From the NCBI GenBank assembly GCA_002404155.1, contig DHJC01000057.1:1-30894 (forward strand): 30,894 nucleotides of DNA, written 5' to 3'. Within the stretch, counting starts at the first letter, position 1. Each line of letters opens with the position of its first letter. This document shows, piece by piece, positions 9,092 through 17,034 of the stretch. The notes under the pieces are model-generated. The model was not told the origin of the DNA, did no database searches, and saw only the letters and a program-made list of their open reading frames with translations. A program made the position numbers and the translations under genes. This stretch comes from Chloroflexi bacterium UBA4730. Lineage in GTDB: Bacteria; Chloroflexota; Limnocylindria; P2-11E.

Positions 9092-10268
9092 TCTCGGACG
9101 GTCCGCGCGTATCCGACGCGGCGAGCGATGCGTAGAGACGCTCGATGTCTGCTACCAACCGCGGAGCGTCGAAGCGTGCCAGCGCGTTCCTTCGTCCCTC
9201 CTTGCCGAATGAGTCAGCGACCTGGCGATCGCAAAGGATCGCGGATACCGCTGCTGACAGGGCCTTCGGATCGCGCGGTGGAACCAGAAAACCGGTGCGC
9301 CCATCGAGTACGACATCCGGCACACCACCGACGGCGGTGGCCACCACCGGCCGTCCCGTCGCCATAGCCTCGATAACGCTGACCGGCGCGCCCTCGTTGA
9401 TCGAAGACAGAGCCAGAACATCCATGGCGGCGTACAGCACCGGCAGGTCCGCACGCCAGCCAAGAAAACGGCAACGCGTGCCAAGCCCGATCTGGACGGC
9501 GGCGGCCTCTAGCCTGGCACGCTCTTCGCCATCGCCAACGATCATTACCGCGAGCTGGGGGATGTCTGCGATAACTAACGCCATCGCTTTGAGGAAGGTG
9601 AGGACGTCTTTGATTGGGACGAGCCTCGCTACGAGGCCAACGAGGGGCTCATCGGGAGAAATGCCCAAGAGCGATCGCGCGGCGAGACGATCAGGGGCGT
9701 CCCGGAACGGGGCGAGATCGAGCCCAAGCGGGATTTCAACGATCTTGGCAGCCGGCGCAACACGGAGCCGCGCGAGTTCCTCGCTCCCCTGTGGCGTGAT
9801 GGCGACGATCCGCGATGTGACATGAGCAAGCGCGCGCTCAACGCCGAGATAGAGGGCGCTCTCGGGTCGACCGAAGTAGCCGTGGAACACTGACCCGTGA
9901 TACGTGTGCACGATCGCCTGCGCTCCGGCCAGTCTCCCAGCGATCCGCCCGACGAAACCGGCTTTGGCCAGATGCGTATGGACGATGTCCGGTCGGTAGG
10001 CGCGCGCGATGGCTGTCACCTTCCAGAGAGCCCGCAGATCGTCGGCGGGTGCGATGCGCCGCCCGAGCTCCGGGACCAGTAGCGGCCGCACGGTGGAGGG
10101 CAGCCGACCCAAGCTCAGGATGTTTCCTTCGCGGGAACCTTCGGCCCCGGCCACGAGCAGCGTCTCAAAGCGCGCTGGATCGAGCATCGCTGTGAGGAGC
10201 CCGGCCTGGATGGCCGGACCGCCGATATTCATCCTGGTGATCACACGCAGGATCCGAATGCGTCTCAT
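9075..10268 (-). CDS. Glycosyltransferase family 4
   Basis: The 397-residue GT-B enzyme has an N-terminal loop VITRMNIGGPA, the HTHLAKAGFVGR segment common in GT4 sugar transferases, a KDVLTFLKA motif after the linker, and the donor-site EGAPVSVIEAMATGRP E-x7-E motif followed by VVATAVGGVPD. The ATG at 10268 overlaps the epimerase stop as ATGA; the ATG ten codons upstream would break this pattern. It is likely to add a sugar early in repeat-unit assembly, since it directly follows the nucleotide-sugar genes. Donor and acceptor are unknown. Only about 25-35 percent of residues look shared with the other GT4 in this operon, so it is not a recent duplicate. Confidence 0.9.
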   Translation of the reverse strand: MRRIRILRVITRMNIGGPAIQAGLLTAMLDPARFETLLVAGAEGSREGNILSLGRLPSTVRPLLVPELGRRIAPADDLRALWKVTAIARAYRPDIVHTHLAKAGFVGRIAGRLAGAQAIVHTYHGSVFHGYFGRPESALYLGVERALAHVTSRIVAITPQGSEELARLRVAPAAKIVEIPLGLDLAPFRDAPDRLAARSLLGISPDEPLVGLVARLVPIKDVLTFLKAMALVIADIPQLAVMIVGDGEERARLEAAAVQIGLGTRCRFLGWRADLPVLYAAMDVLALSSINEGAPVSVIEAMATGRPVVATAVGGVPDVVLDGRTGFLVPPRDPKALSAAVSAILCDRQVADSFGKEGRRNALARFDAPRLVADIERLYASLAASDTRGPSENVARL

Positions 10269-11212
10269 CGGCTGCGGGCTGGCGTGCTCTTGAACCATTC
10301 AGCGGTCCGGCGAAGGCCCTCACGAAACCCAACCCGCGGTTCATAGCCCAGAAGCTCTCGTGCGCGGCCGATGTTCGCGTGCGAGTGCCGAATATCGCCG
10401 GGGCGGTCCGGCTCAAAGACCGGCTCCAAGCGCGTCCCGAAGAGCAGTTGGAGCTCCGCGAGTACGTCCAGTAGCGAGTAAGGTTCGCCGCTCGCGACGT
10501 TGATCGATTCGCCATCCAGCCTCAGAGCACGCGCCGCCAGGAGGTTTGCCTCCACGACGTTGTCCACAAATGTGAAATCCCGTGACTGGCGCCCGTCTCC
10601 GAAAACGGTCGGCCGCTCCCGCCGCAGATAGGCGCCGATAAAGCGAGGGATCACCGCGGCGTACTGCGAATCAGGGTCCTGTCGAGGCCCGAAGACATTG
10701 AAATAGCGGAGGCTCACCGTGCTCATCCCGAAGAGGGAGGCGAATACACGCGTGTACCCCTCCGCGGCGAGTTTGCCGACCGCGTACGGGGACCGCGGGC
10801 TTGTTGGCGCTGCCTCCGACACGGGCAATTCCGCGGCGTCGCCATAGACCGACGACGAAGAGGAGGTGATGAAGCGACGTACTTCGGCGTCGCGCGCCGC
10901 CTCCAGCAGCCGCAACGTCGCCGTTGCTGAAGCCGCATGACTTCGCATTGGGTCCGCTACCGAACGTGGAACTGAGGGAACCGCTGCGAGGTGAAAGATG
11001 ACATCGATTCCTTCGAGGACGCCCTTCAACGGCATCTCGCACAGGTCACCCTGAACGATCTCCACGCCCGACAGGCCCGCCAGATTCTCACGCTTGCCGG
11101 TCGAGAGATCGTCGACAACGCGGACACCGGCTCCGGTTTCCACGAGCCTGCGGACAAGATTGCTGCCGATGAATCCCGCCCCGCCCGTAACTAGGTGGGT
11201 TGGTGGCTTCAT
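10265..11212 (-). CDS. NAD-dependent UDP-sugar 4-epimerase (WbpP/TviC/GalE-like SDR)
   Basis: The 315-residue extended SDR has the NAD-binding VTGGAGFIGSNL at residues 8-19, the active-site Ser/Thr in SSSSSVYGD, the catalytic YxxxK in SPYAVGKLAAE, and the substrate-binding RYFNVFGPRQDP. The last motif, with PRQDP, is typical of UDP-GlcNAc(A) 4-epimerases such as WbpP and TviC. It follows the 6-dehydrogenase by 25 bases, and the pair reproduces the TviB-TviC logic: UDP-GlcNAc to UDP-GlcNAcA to UDP-GalNAcA. The ATG at 11212 is the first in frame. The stop overlaps the GT4 start as ATGA. The exact sugar epimerised is inferred. Confidence 0.87.
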   Translation of the reverse strand: MKPPTHLVTGGAGFIGSNLVRRLVETGAGVRVVDDLSTGKRENLAGLSGVEIVQGDLCEMPLKGVLEGIDVIFHLAAVPSVPRSVADPMRSHAASATATLRLLEAARDAEVRRFITSSSSSVYGDAAELPVSEAAPTSPRSPYAVGKLAAEGYTRVFASLFGMSTVSLRYFNVFGPRQDPDSQYAAVIPRFIGAYLRRERPTVFGDGRQSRDFTFVDNVVEANLLAARALRLDGESINVASGEPYSLLDVLAELQLLFGTRLEPVFEPDRPGDIRHSHANIGRARELLGYEPRVGFREGLRRTAEWFKSTPARSR

Positions 11213-11237
11213 CCGGTACCGACGCTCTGCTGGTCGA

Positions 11238-12593
11238 TCAGAGCCGCTCGACCACCGCTCGGCCCTGGCGCCCAGAGGTCACGTTCACGCAGTCGAAGAC
11301 AAGGCGCGCCTTCGCGAGCACCATGTCGTAGTCCACCCGCGAATGGCCGACCAGGATGACGACGCAGTCGGCGCCAGCGACGACGTTCGGGTTCAAGTCG
11401 ACCGACCGCATCCGGGTGCCGAGACCATTCTTGGCGAACAGGGTGTCGGCGAGGGTCACCTCCGGTACTAGGGCATCGTGGTATTGGACATGTGCACCCT
11501 CACTGCGGAGGATCTCCATGACGCGCACGGCCGGGGAGTTTCGCGGATCGTCGATGTCCTTCTTGAAGGCGGCGCCAAGGACCAGAATCTGGGCCCCGTG
11601 AACCGAACTGCCCGCGTGGTTTAGCAGGCGCCGGATCCTGGTTACGGCAAAGAACGGCATGGTCTGGTTCGTCTCGGCCGCTAGCTCGATGAACCTCGTC
11701 TGAAAATCGAATTCACGAGCCTTCCATGCTAGGTAATACGGGTCTACCGGGATGCAGTGACCGCCGACTCCGGGGCCGGGGTAGAAGGGCATGAAACCAT
11801 AGGGTTTGGTCGCGGCAGCTTCGATGACCTCCCAAACGTTGATGTCCATTCGGTCGCAGAGCATCGCGAGCTCGTTCACCAACGCGATGTTCACCGCCCG
11901 GAAGGTGTTCTCCAAGAGCTTCGTCATCTCGGCCACTCGGGCAGAGGACACCAAATGGATTTTGCCCGACTCGACGATCTGCTCGAGGACGAGCCCGGCA
12001 AGCTCCGCGCTCTGTTCGTCGACCCCGCCGACGACCTTCGGCGTGTTATGGATCCCGAACTCGCGATTGCCTGGGTCGATCCGTTCCGGCGAGAAGGCCA
12101 GATAGAAATCCGCCCCTGCCTTCAGGCCTCCTCGCTCGAGGATCGGTCGCATGACCTCGTCAGTCGTCCCCGGGAATGTCGTGCTCTCCAGGATCACGAG
12201 CTGCCGCGTGCGCAGCCGCGACGCGATACCCTCGGCCGCCGCGACGACGAAGCGCAGATCAGGCTGCTTCGCCCGATCGAATGGCGTCGGGACCGTCACG
12301 AAGATGACGTCGGCCTCGCGCAGTTCGTCGTAGTCGGACGATGCCCTGAAGCGGCCCGACTCGAGCTGCTCCTCAAGGCGCTCCTGGGAGACGTCCATGA
12401 TCGGGCTCCTCCCATCGCGCAGTGTTCGGACGCGCTGCTCATCGAGGTCGATGCCGGCGACGCGGAAACCGGTCTCCGCGAGACGGACGGCGAGCGGAAG
12501 GCCGACGTATCCGCATCCGATGACGGCGATCTGCGCCTGCTTGTTGATGATGCGTTCACGGAGCATCGCCGCATGCTCGGTTAGCGCGGTCAT
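11238..12593 (-). CDS. Nucleotide-sugar 6-dehydrogenase (UDP-GlcNAc/UDP-Glc dehydrogenase, WbpA/TviB-like)
   Basis: The 451-residue enzyme oxidises C6 of a UDP-sugar to the uronic acid using two NAD+. Visible motifs are the Rossmann IAVIGCGYVGLPLAV near the N-terminus, VTVPTPFD, ESTTFPGTT, FSPERIDPGN, the helix with KLLENTFRAVNIALVNE, and the catalytic Cys in GPGVGGHCIPVDPYYL. FSPERIDPGN points to the WbpA/TviB/Cap5-type rather than the classical Ugd group. The ATG at 12593 overlaps the previous stop as ATGA; reading back to 12632 is not needed. With the adjoining epimerase it should supply a galacto-configured uronic acid donor. Confidence 0.92.
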   Translation of the reverse strand: MTALTEHAAMLRERIINKQAQIAVIGCGYVGLPLAVRLAETGFRVAGIDLDEQRVRTLRDGRSPIMDVSQERLEEQLESGRFRASSDYDELREADVIFVTVPTPFDRAKQPDLRFVVAAAEGIASRLRTRQLVILESTTFPGTTDEVMRPILERGGLKAGADFYLAFSPERIDPGNREFGIHNTPKVVGGVDEQSAELAGLVLEQIVESGKIHLVSSARVAEMTKLLENTFRAVNIALVNELAMLCDRMDINVWEVIEAAATKPYGFMPFYPGPGVGGHCIPVDPYYLAWKAREFDFQTRFIELAAETNQTMPFFAVTRIRRLLNHAGSSVHGAQILVLGAAFKKDIDDPRNSPAVRVMEILRSEGAHVQYHDALVPEVTLADTLFAKNGLGTRMRSVDLNPNVVAGADCVVILVGHSRVDYDMVLAKARLVFDCVNVTSGRQGRAVVERL

Positions 12594-13582
12594 CGGCGCT
12601 CTCCGGCGGCCGCGTAGTGAGCGCGGCACCACGCAAGCGTCAACGCAAGACCCGCATCGAGGCTCACGGTCGGCGAATAGCCCAGGACGTCGCGTGCGCG
12701 ACCAAGATCGGGAACTCGCCGGGGCGTGTCCTGGAAGCCCGTCGGGTAGGCCGCTTCGTATGGCACGAGCGTGAGCTGCGAGGCTGAACCGAGCATTCGG
12801 CGGATCCGCTCCGCCAGGTCCCGGATGGTTACCTCCTCCGCACTACCGATGTTGAAGACGTTCCCGAGAGCCTCTTTGCGACGAGCCGCGAGCACTGTTC
12901 CTTCGACGGTGTCCGTCACGTACGTAAAGCAGCGCGTCTGTTGACCATCGCCGTGGACCGTGATCGGTTCGCCGGAGAGCGCCTGGGTCACGAACCGCGC
13001 GATCACGCTGCCGTAGCCGCGCTCGTCGATCCGTGGACCGTAGGAGTTGAAGTAACGAACGATCGAGACGCGCAGTCCCTGCTCCGCGTAGGCGAACGCG
13101 AGATGTTCGTCGACGGCTTTTGACGTCGAGTACGACCAGCGATGGATCCACGTCGGTCCGAGAACTCGATTCGCGGTTTCCTTGAACGGGACCTCGGTGC
13201 TTCGTCCGTAGATCTCTGAGGTCGACGCGAGCACGACCCGACTCCCATAACGGTGCGCGGCCGCCAGAACGTTTTCGGTGCCCCGCACGTTGGTGTGGAG
13301 TGAGGCGACGGGATCGCTCATGATGTGCGCGACCCCCACCGCCGCTGCCAGGTGGAACACGAGTGGGTGCTCCGCCACCAACGTATCGACGAGCCTTTCG
13401 TCGGTGACACTCCCTCTGACGACGCGCAAGGGCGCCGTGGACGGGTGGGCGCTCACATTGGCCTCGTGACCCGTCGAGAAATCGTCCAGGATGGTCACGC
13501 TGCCTCCGTCAGCGAGGAGGCGGTCGACGAGATGTGACCCGATGAACCCAGCGCCCCCGGTCACGAGGATCGGCTCGCTCAT
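12590..13582 (-). CDS. NAD-dependent epimerase/dehydratase (UDP-glucuronate decarboxylase-like SDR)
   Basis: The 330-residue extended SDR has ILVTGGAGFIGSHLVD at the N-terminus, the catalytic Ser/Thr in LASTSEIYG, YSTSK as the YxxxK motif, and YFNSYGPRIDERGYGSVI, which is closer to UDP-glucuronate decarboxylases and ArnA-type enzymes than to GalE. GDGQQTRCFTYVTDTVEG is the C-terminal substrate-domain signature. The ATG at 13582 and the preceding gene's TGA overlap as ATGA. It presumably makes another nucleotide sugar for the same glycan, a pentose or a 4-keto sugar. I cannot tell decarboxylase from epimerase or dehydratase by motifs alone. Confidence 0.85.
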   Translation of the reverse strand: MSEPILVTGGAGFIGSHLVDRLLADGGSVTILDDFSTGHEANVSAHPSTAPLRVVRGSVTDERLVDTLVAEHPLVFHLAAAVGVAHIMSDPVASLHTNVRGTENVLAAAHRYGSRVVLASTSEIYGRSTEVPFKETANRVLGPTWIHRWSYSTSKAVDEHLAFAYAEQGLRVSIVRYFNSYGPRIDERGYGSVIARFVTQALSGEPITVHGDGQQTRCFTYVTDTVEGTVLAARRKEALGNVFNIGSAEEVTIRDLAERIRRMLGSASQLTLVPYEAAYPTGFQDTPRRVPDLGRARDVLGYSPTVSLDAGLALTLAWCRAHYAAAGERR

Positions 13583-15432
13583 CGTGGCTGCCTCGCTGCG
13601 TCAGCAAGCGGGCGCACCGGGGCAGCCTCGGGGGCCGGCGCCTTGCTCTCGAGAGTCGCCAGCGCGGGAATCGCGAACGGGCGCCATTCGATATCGAGCT
13701 CGTGGCAGGTGTCGCGGACTTTGCCGGGTGAACCGGCCCCGGTGTCAAGGATCAGGTCCGGCTTGAGGCGTCGCGCGATTGACTCGAGCTCCGTCGTGGC
13801 GCCAAGCACGGGGACGCCGCCGATCTGGCGGTAGTGCTTGCCGGGGTCGTCATCGAGGAAGCCGATCGTGCGGTAAGACGTCCCCTCCTGATGGCCGAGG
13901 AGGCGATGCGCCAGCTCACCGATGTCCGAGGCACCGATGATGATCACCCTGCGTTCGCCTTGGCGTGGCCGTCGGGCGAACCACTGCCTGAGCCAGACGA
14001 GCACGGAGCGCGCGCCGACGACGAGGAGACTGGCCACGAGCCAGTCCACGATGAAGACCGCACCCGACGGAGCTCCCGAGGAGTCAACCAGTGCGATTGC
14101 GAGGAATCCGAGGATGTTCGCGACCGCCAGTGCCCGAAGGACCCCGAGTGCGTCGCCGACGCCGATGTACCGCCACAGCGTGCGGTAGACGCGAAAGACG
14201 ACGAGCGCAGCCAACTGGAAGCTGACAAGGATCGGCAGCGACCATCCAAAGGCAGTCAACCAACCGACAGAAGGCTGGTCCTCGAATCGGAGGAGATATG
14301 CGCTGTAGTAGGCGACGGTGAGGAGGGTGACATCGAGAAGGATCTCGCTGCCGAACCGGCCGTATCGGTAGATCGCCCGCGCGACAGCATTTCCCTGGAC
14401 GCGCCGGACTTCTCCGCCGTACGGATTGACTTCAGAGAGGAACACACCGAAGAGCGCGAGCCCAATCCCCGCGAGCACGAGCAGCGGAAGAAAGGGGCCC
14501 GCGGCGAATTCAGCGGCGATGGCGAGCGTCGCGAGTATGGCTGCGAGGGCATAGAGCAGGAGGACGCTGCTGCGCTCGGTAAGACCGAGGGCAACAAGGC
14601 GGTGCGAAACGTGATCTCGACCGCCGCGGCTGATGGGCAATCCGGCGAGCCGCCGAGACGCGCTCACGAGTGCGGTGTCGAAGATCGGCAGGGCCAGCAC
14701 GGCCAGAGGCGCGAATACCGCGATCGCCACATTCGTCGTCGCGGTAGTGGTCCCGAGGAGGGCCGCGGTCGCGAGAAGGAACCCAAGAAGCATGCTGCCC
14801 GCGTCGCCCATGAAGACCTTTGCCGGGTTGAAGTTGTGCACCAGGAACCCGAGCGCCGCGCCGGCGGTCGTTCCGGCGAGGATCGCAGCCGGGGGGTTCG
14901 TTGGCAGCGCTGTCACTCCCAGCGCAACGCCAGCTATGACCGCGATACCGGCGGCGAGACCGTCCATGTTGTCGATGAGGTTGACCGCGTTCATCAGCGC
15001 GACGATCCACCCGATCGTCAGGACGAACGCGGCTGGTTCAAAGGTCACCAGCTCGACACGGATGCCGCCGGCGACGAGGAGCGACGCGATGATCACCTGC
15101 CCCGCGAGCTTTGTCGTCGGGGCGAGCCCCCGGATGTCGTCGAGAAGGCCGAGGGCCGATGCGCCACCGATACAGAGGATCAAGACAGCGAATGCGGGCG
15201 TGTGGGGTAAGGCGACGGCGAGCACCAGCAACACCGCGAACGTCATCGCGACCCCGCCGAGGATCGGGGTCGGTTTCCGATGCCACCGGTCTGCCCGGGG
15301 TTGAACCACGAGACCGCGCCATCTTGCGTAGCGCGCAATCAGCGGCGTCAGCGTGGTGCTGATGAGAGCGGCGAAGAGCAGCGCTGCTAGGAATGGACCT
15401 GCTCCCAAGAGCGCTGCGCCGACGCTTCCCAC
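13579..15432 (-). CDS. WecA/TagO-like sugar-1-phosphate transferase fused to a CapD-type membrane and Rossmann module
   Basis: The 617-residue fusion protein should start repeat-unit assembly by moving a HexNAc-1-phosphate from its UDP donor to undecaprenyl phosphate. Residues 1-320 form the MraY/WecA domain with about ten helices: GLLDDIRGL, the metal-binding NAVNLIDNMDGLAAG, FNPAKVFMGDAGSMLLGF and HVSHRLVALGL. Residues 350-480 are a second group of about four helices like the N-terminus of WbpM/CapD proteins. They are followed by a Rossmann nucleotide-binding fold (VIIIGASDIGELAHRLL, then TIGFLDDDPGKH). The dehydratase domain that normally follows in CapD is absent. The start is a GTG at 15432 preceded by AAGGGAGA at good spacing. 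It is the first gene of the operon. Confidence 0.9.
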   Translation of the reverse strand: MGSVGAALLGAGPFLAALLFAALISTTLTPLIARYARWRGLVVQPRADRWHRKPTPILGGVAMTFAVLLVLAVALPHTPAFAVLILCIGGASALGLLDDIRGLAPTTKLAGQVIIASLLVAGGIRVELVTFEPAAFVLTIGWIVALMNAVNLIDNMDGLAAGIAVIAGVALGVTALPTNPPAAILAGTTAGAALGFLVHNFNPAKVFMGDAGSMLLGFLLATAALLGTTTATTNVAIAVFAPLAVLALPIFDTALVSASRRLAGLPISRGGRDHVSHRLVALGLTERSSVLLLYALAAILATLAIAAEFAAGPFLPLLVLAGIGLALFGVFLSEVNPYGGEVRRVQGNAVARAIYRYGRFGSEILLDVTLLTVAYYSAYLLRFEDQPSVGWLTAFGWSLPILVSFQLAALVVFRVYRTLWRYIGVGDALGVLRALAVANILGFLAIALVDSSGAPSGAVFIVDWLVASLLVVGARSVLVWLRQWFARRPRQGERRVIIIGASDIGELAHRLLGHQEGTSYRTIGFLDDDPGKHYRQIGGVPVLGATTELESIARRLKPDLILDTGAGSPGKVRDTCHELDIEWRPFAIPALATLESKAPAPEAAPVRPLADAARQPR

Positions 15433-15497
15433 GTATCTCCCTTAACCAAGCAAGCGAGCGGCGCCTGGAGCGCGCACTTGTGAAGCACTGAGACTAA

Positions 15498-15507
15498 CGA
15501 AAAGTGA
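15498..15507 (-). repeat. CTCACTTTTCG-type motif upstream of the operon
   Basis: The minus strand carries TCACTTTTCG 66-75 bases upstream of the operon's first start codon. The same ten bases occur at window position 2-11 and within the 17-base repeats at 5138 and 6516. It could be a regulatory site. No clear -35/-10 pair could be assigned around it. Confidence 0.3.
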
Positions 15508-15575
15508 GCCCTTTTAACCGCCTGTTTGACGCATCGATTGCCTAATTTTCGTGACGAATGGCTGGATGTGAACTT

Positions 15576-15599
15576 GAGGCCGGCTCCTTAGCCGGCCTC
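15576..15599. terminator. Perfect 10-bp hairpin between the divergent units
   Basis: GAGGCCGGCT and AGCCGGCCTC pair perfectly across a CCTT loop. Neither strand shows a clear U-tract after the stem, so it may be a bidirectional terminator, a protein site or a translation-control hairpin. It ends four bases before a candidate ATG at 15604 of the small zinc-ribbon-like gene. Confidence 0.5.
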
Positions 15600-15643
15600 G
15601 TCGATGGTTCGGCCCGTGGATCTGCCCCAGCATCGGCAGTGCC

Positions 15644-15862
15644 GTGCGTGCGCAGCGCGCCGCGAAGCGGTTCGAGCTCCACAACGCGGAGGGCGCTCTC
15701 ATCCGCATCAGCGATTCGCCGGTGGTGTATGTCCACGCGCTCCCGGATGAACAACATAAGCTGCGTTCTGACCCGCAGCTGCTGGGCGATGGAACGGGCG
15801 TGTGCCCCGAGTGTCAAATGCTGGTTTCTGTGCCCTTCACGTCACGGCAAGACGAGCGCTAG
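15644..15862 (+). CDS. Small zinc-ribbon-like hypothetical protein, possibly frameshifted at the N-terminus
   Basis: From the GTG at 15644 this encodes 72 residues with a C-terminal CPEC knuckle followed by a beta-like stretch (MLVSVPF). An alternative is that the true start is the ATG at 15604 in another frame, which encodes a QCRAC knuckle. Skipping one base near 15666 joins that frame to KRFELHNAEGALIRI, giving a CxxC...CxxC ribbon of about 86 residues. I cannot choose between a natural short gene and a one-base sequencing error. No family is recognised. It sits alone between the polysaccharide operon (divergent) and the terminase genes, so it may be chromosomal or the first gene of the element. 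Confidence 0.45.
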   Translation: MRAQRAAKRFELHNAEGALIRISDSPVVYVHALPDEQHKLRSDPQLLGDGTGVCPECQMLVSVPFTSRQDER

Positions 15863-15892
15863 AGAAGACGTGATGCGATGTCTCAGCTGTCG

Positions 15893-16060
15893 TCATCGCT
15901 GACGACGATTTAGAACCACGATCACCTGCAGCCTTTCGGCAAGGTAGGCGAGCGCTTCCCGGTAGTGCTCCGCCTCAGAGGATTGGCGACGCGCCCACCG
16001 ATCCCCCAGAGGCGCAACCGAAACTAGAACTCGTCCGCCCTCAGCGGGCGAGTGGGACAT
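15893..16060 (-). CDS. Possible small hypothetical protein
   Basis: An ORF of 55 residues starts at the ATG at 16060 and contains a predicted helix (AEHYREALAYLAERL) followed by a beta strand (QVIVVLNRR). Amino-acid composition is protein-like and the frame is open further upstream to 16090. There is an AGGAGG, but it lies 15 bases before the ATG, too far for a standard site. It converges on the zinc-ribbon-like gene. No family recognised; it may be spurious. Confidence 0.3.
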   Translation of the reverse strand: MSHSPAEGGRVLVSVAPLGDRWARRQSSEAEHYREALAYLAERLQVIVVLNRRQR

Positions 16061-16242
16061 GCCGCTGCTTCGAGACCTCCTGCTCGACATCGAGCGCTCG
16101 GGCGGCGACCGTTGCGCTCAATCCGATGCGGGGGGCCATAGGCGCTATGGACGCGTCGGCTTACGGTTTGTATGTGAGCGACGAGCACCAGCCAACAGCA
16201 CGCGACAGCCAGCCAAAACCGACGAGAGCCTATGGAGTCAGC

Positions 16243-17034
16243 GTGCCGAGCGACACCCAGGAGCGCCAGGACCGCGTCTGGGCGCTGTTCATCCGTGGCA
16301 TCGCTCCGGAACGCATCGCCGCCGAGCTGAGCCTCGACGCCGCCCAGGTCGCTTCCTGGCTGGCGGAGCGGCTCACTGTGGACGACGCCGCTGACCAGCG
16401 AGTGGCTGCGGGCGAGGCACTGCGCGTCCTGAAGCGCAGCCTGTTCGCGGACCTGGAGCGGGTCGAGCCCGCGCGCAAGCCTGCTTTCGCCACCGCCATC
16501 GCGAACATCGAGCAGAAGATCGTGGCCATCGACGGCCGCTGCGGCGCGCGCCTGCGCGGCAAGCCAGGTGTCTATTGCAAGCGGTTCCCGGAGCCGCGCC
16601 GGAGCCGCTGCAGACTCCACGGTGGCGCAAGTCCCGTCGGCCGCGACCATCCGTCCTTCAAGCACGGCGGTCGCAGCGGCTATCCCATCGTCCTCAGTCC
16701 GCGGGAGCAGGTGAAGTACGAGGAGTTCATGGCGGAGCAGTACACGCTCGCCGAGCAGGTGGCGCTCGCGAAGGTCCAGTACGCGCGCGCAGTCGCGGCC
16801 GGGTCGAGCGGCACGGCGGAGCTGAACGCGCTGGCCGGCGCCATCCGAGCGCACCTGGAGGTCACCAAGGGCAAGACTATCCACATCCGCTTCGACGAGC
16901 CGCTGGCCCGCCAGGCGATCAACCTCGTCCTCGACGTCGTCGTGGCTGCGGTCACGCCCGAGCAGCTGGAGCGGATCCAGGCCGGGCTCCGACAGGTGGA
17001 CATCAAGAGCGTGACCGCGGGCGTGGCGCACTGA
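16243..17034 (+). CDS. Phage terminase small subunit-like protein with zinc-binding motif
   Basis: The 263-residue protein begins with a helix-turn-helix (QDRVWALFIRGIAPERIAAEL), as expected for a DNA-recognising small terminase. It then has a Cys/His cluster, CGARL...CKRFP...CRLHGGASPVG...FKHGG, common in phage proteins encoded just upstream of large terminases. The C-terminus is helical and charged. I prefer the GTG at 16243 because GGAG lies five bases upstream; ATGs at 16126 and 16147 in the same frame would add up to 39 residues but have poor ribosome sites. The TGA overlaps the large-subunit ATG (TGATG). It should select the packaging substrate for TerL. Assigned by position and motif rather than by overall similarity. 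Confidence 0.72.
   Translation: MPSDTQERQDRVWALFIRGIAPERIAAELSLDAAQVASWLAERLTVDDAADQRVAAGEALRVLKRSLFADLERVEPARKPAFATAIANIEQKIVAIDGRCGARLRGKPGVYCKRFPEPRRSRCRLHGGASPVGRDHPSFKHGGRSGYPIVLSPREQVKYEEFMAEQYTLAEQVALAKVQYARAVAAGSSGTAELNALAGAIRAHLEVTKGKTIHIRFDEPLARQAINLVLDVVVAAVTPEQLERIQAGLRQVDIKSVTAGVAH

Noticed and set aside
13834..15210. 458-residue plus-strand open frame
   Set aside because: It is antisense to the WecA-like fusion gene, charged and low-complexity, typical of GC-rich shadow frames.
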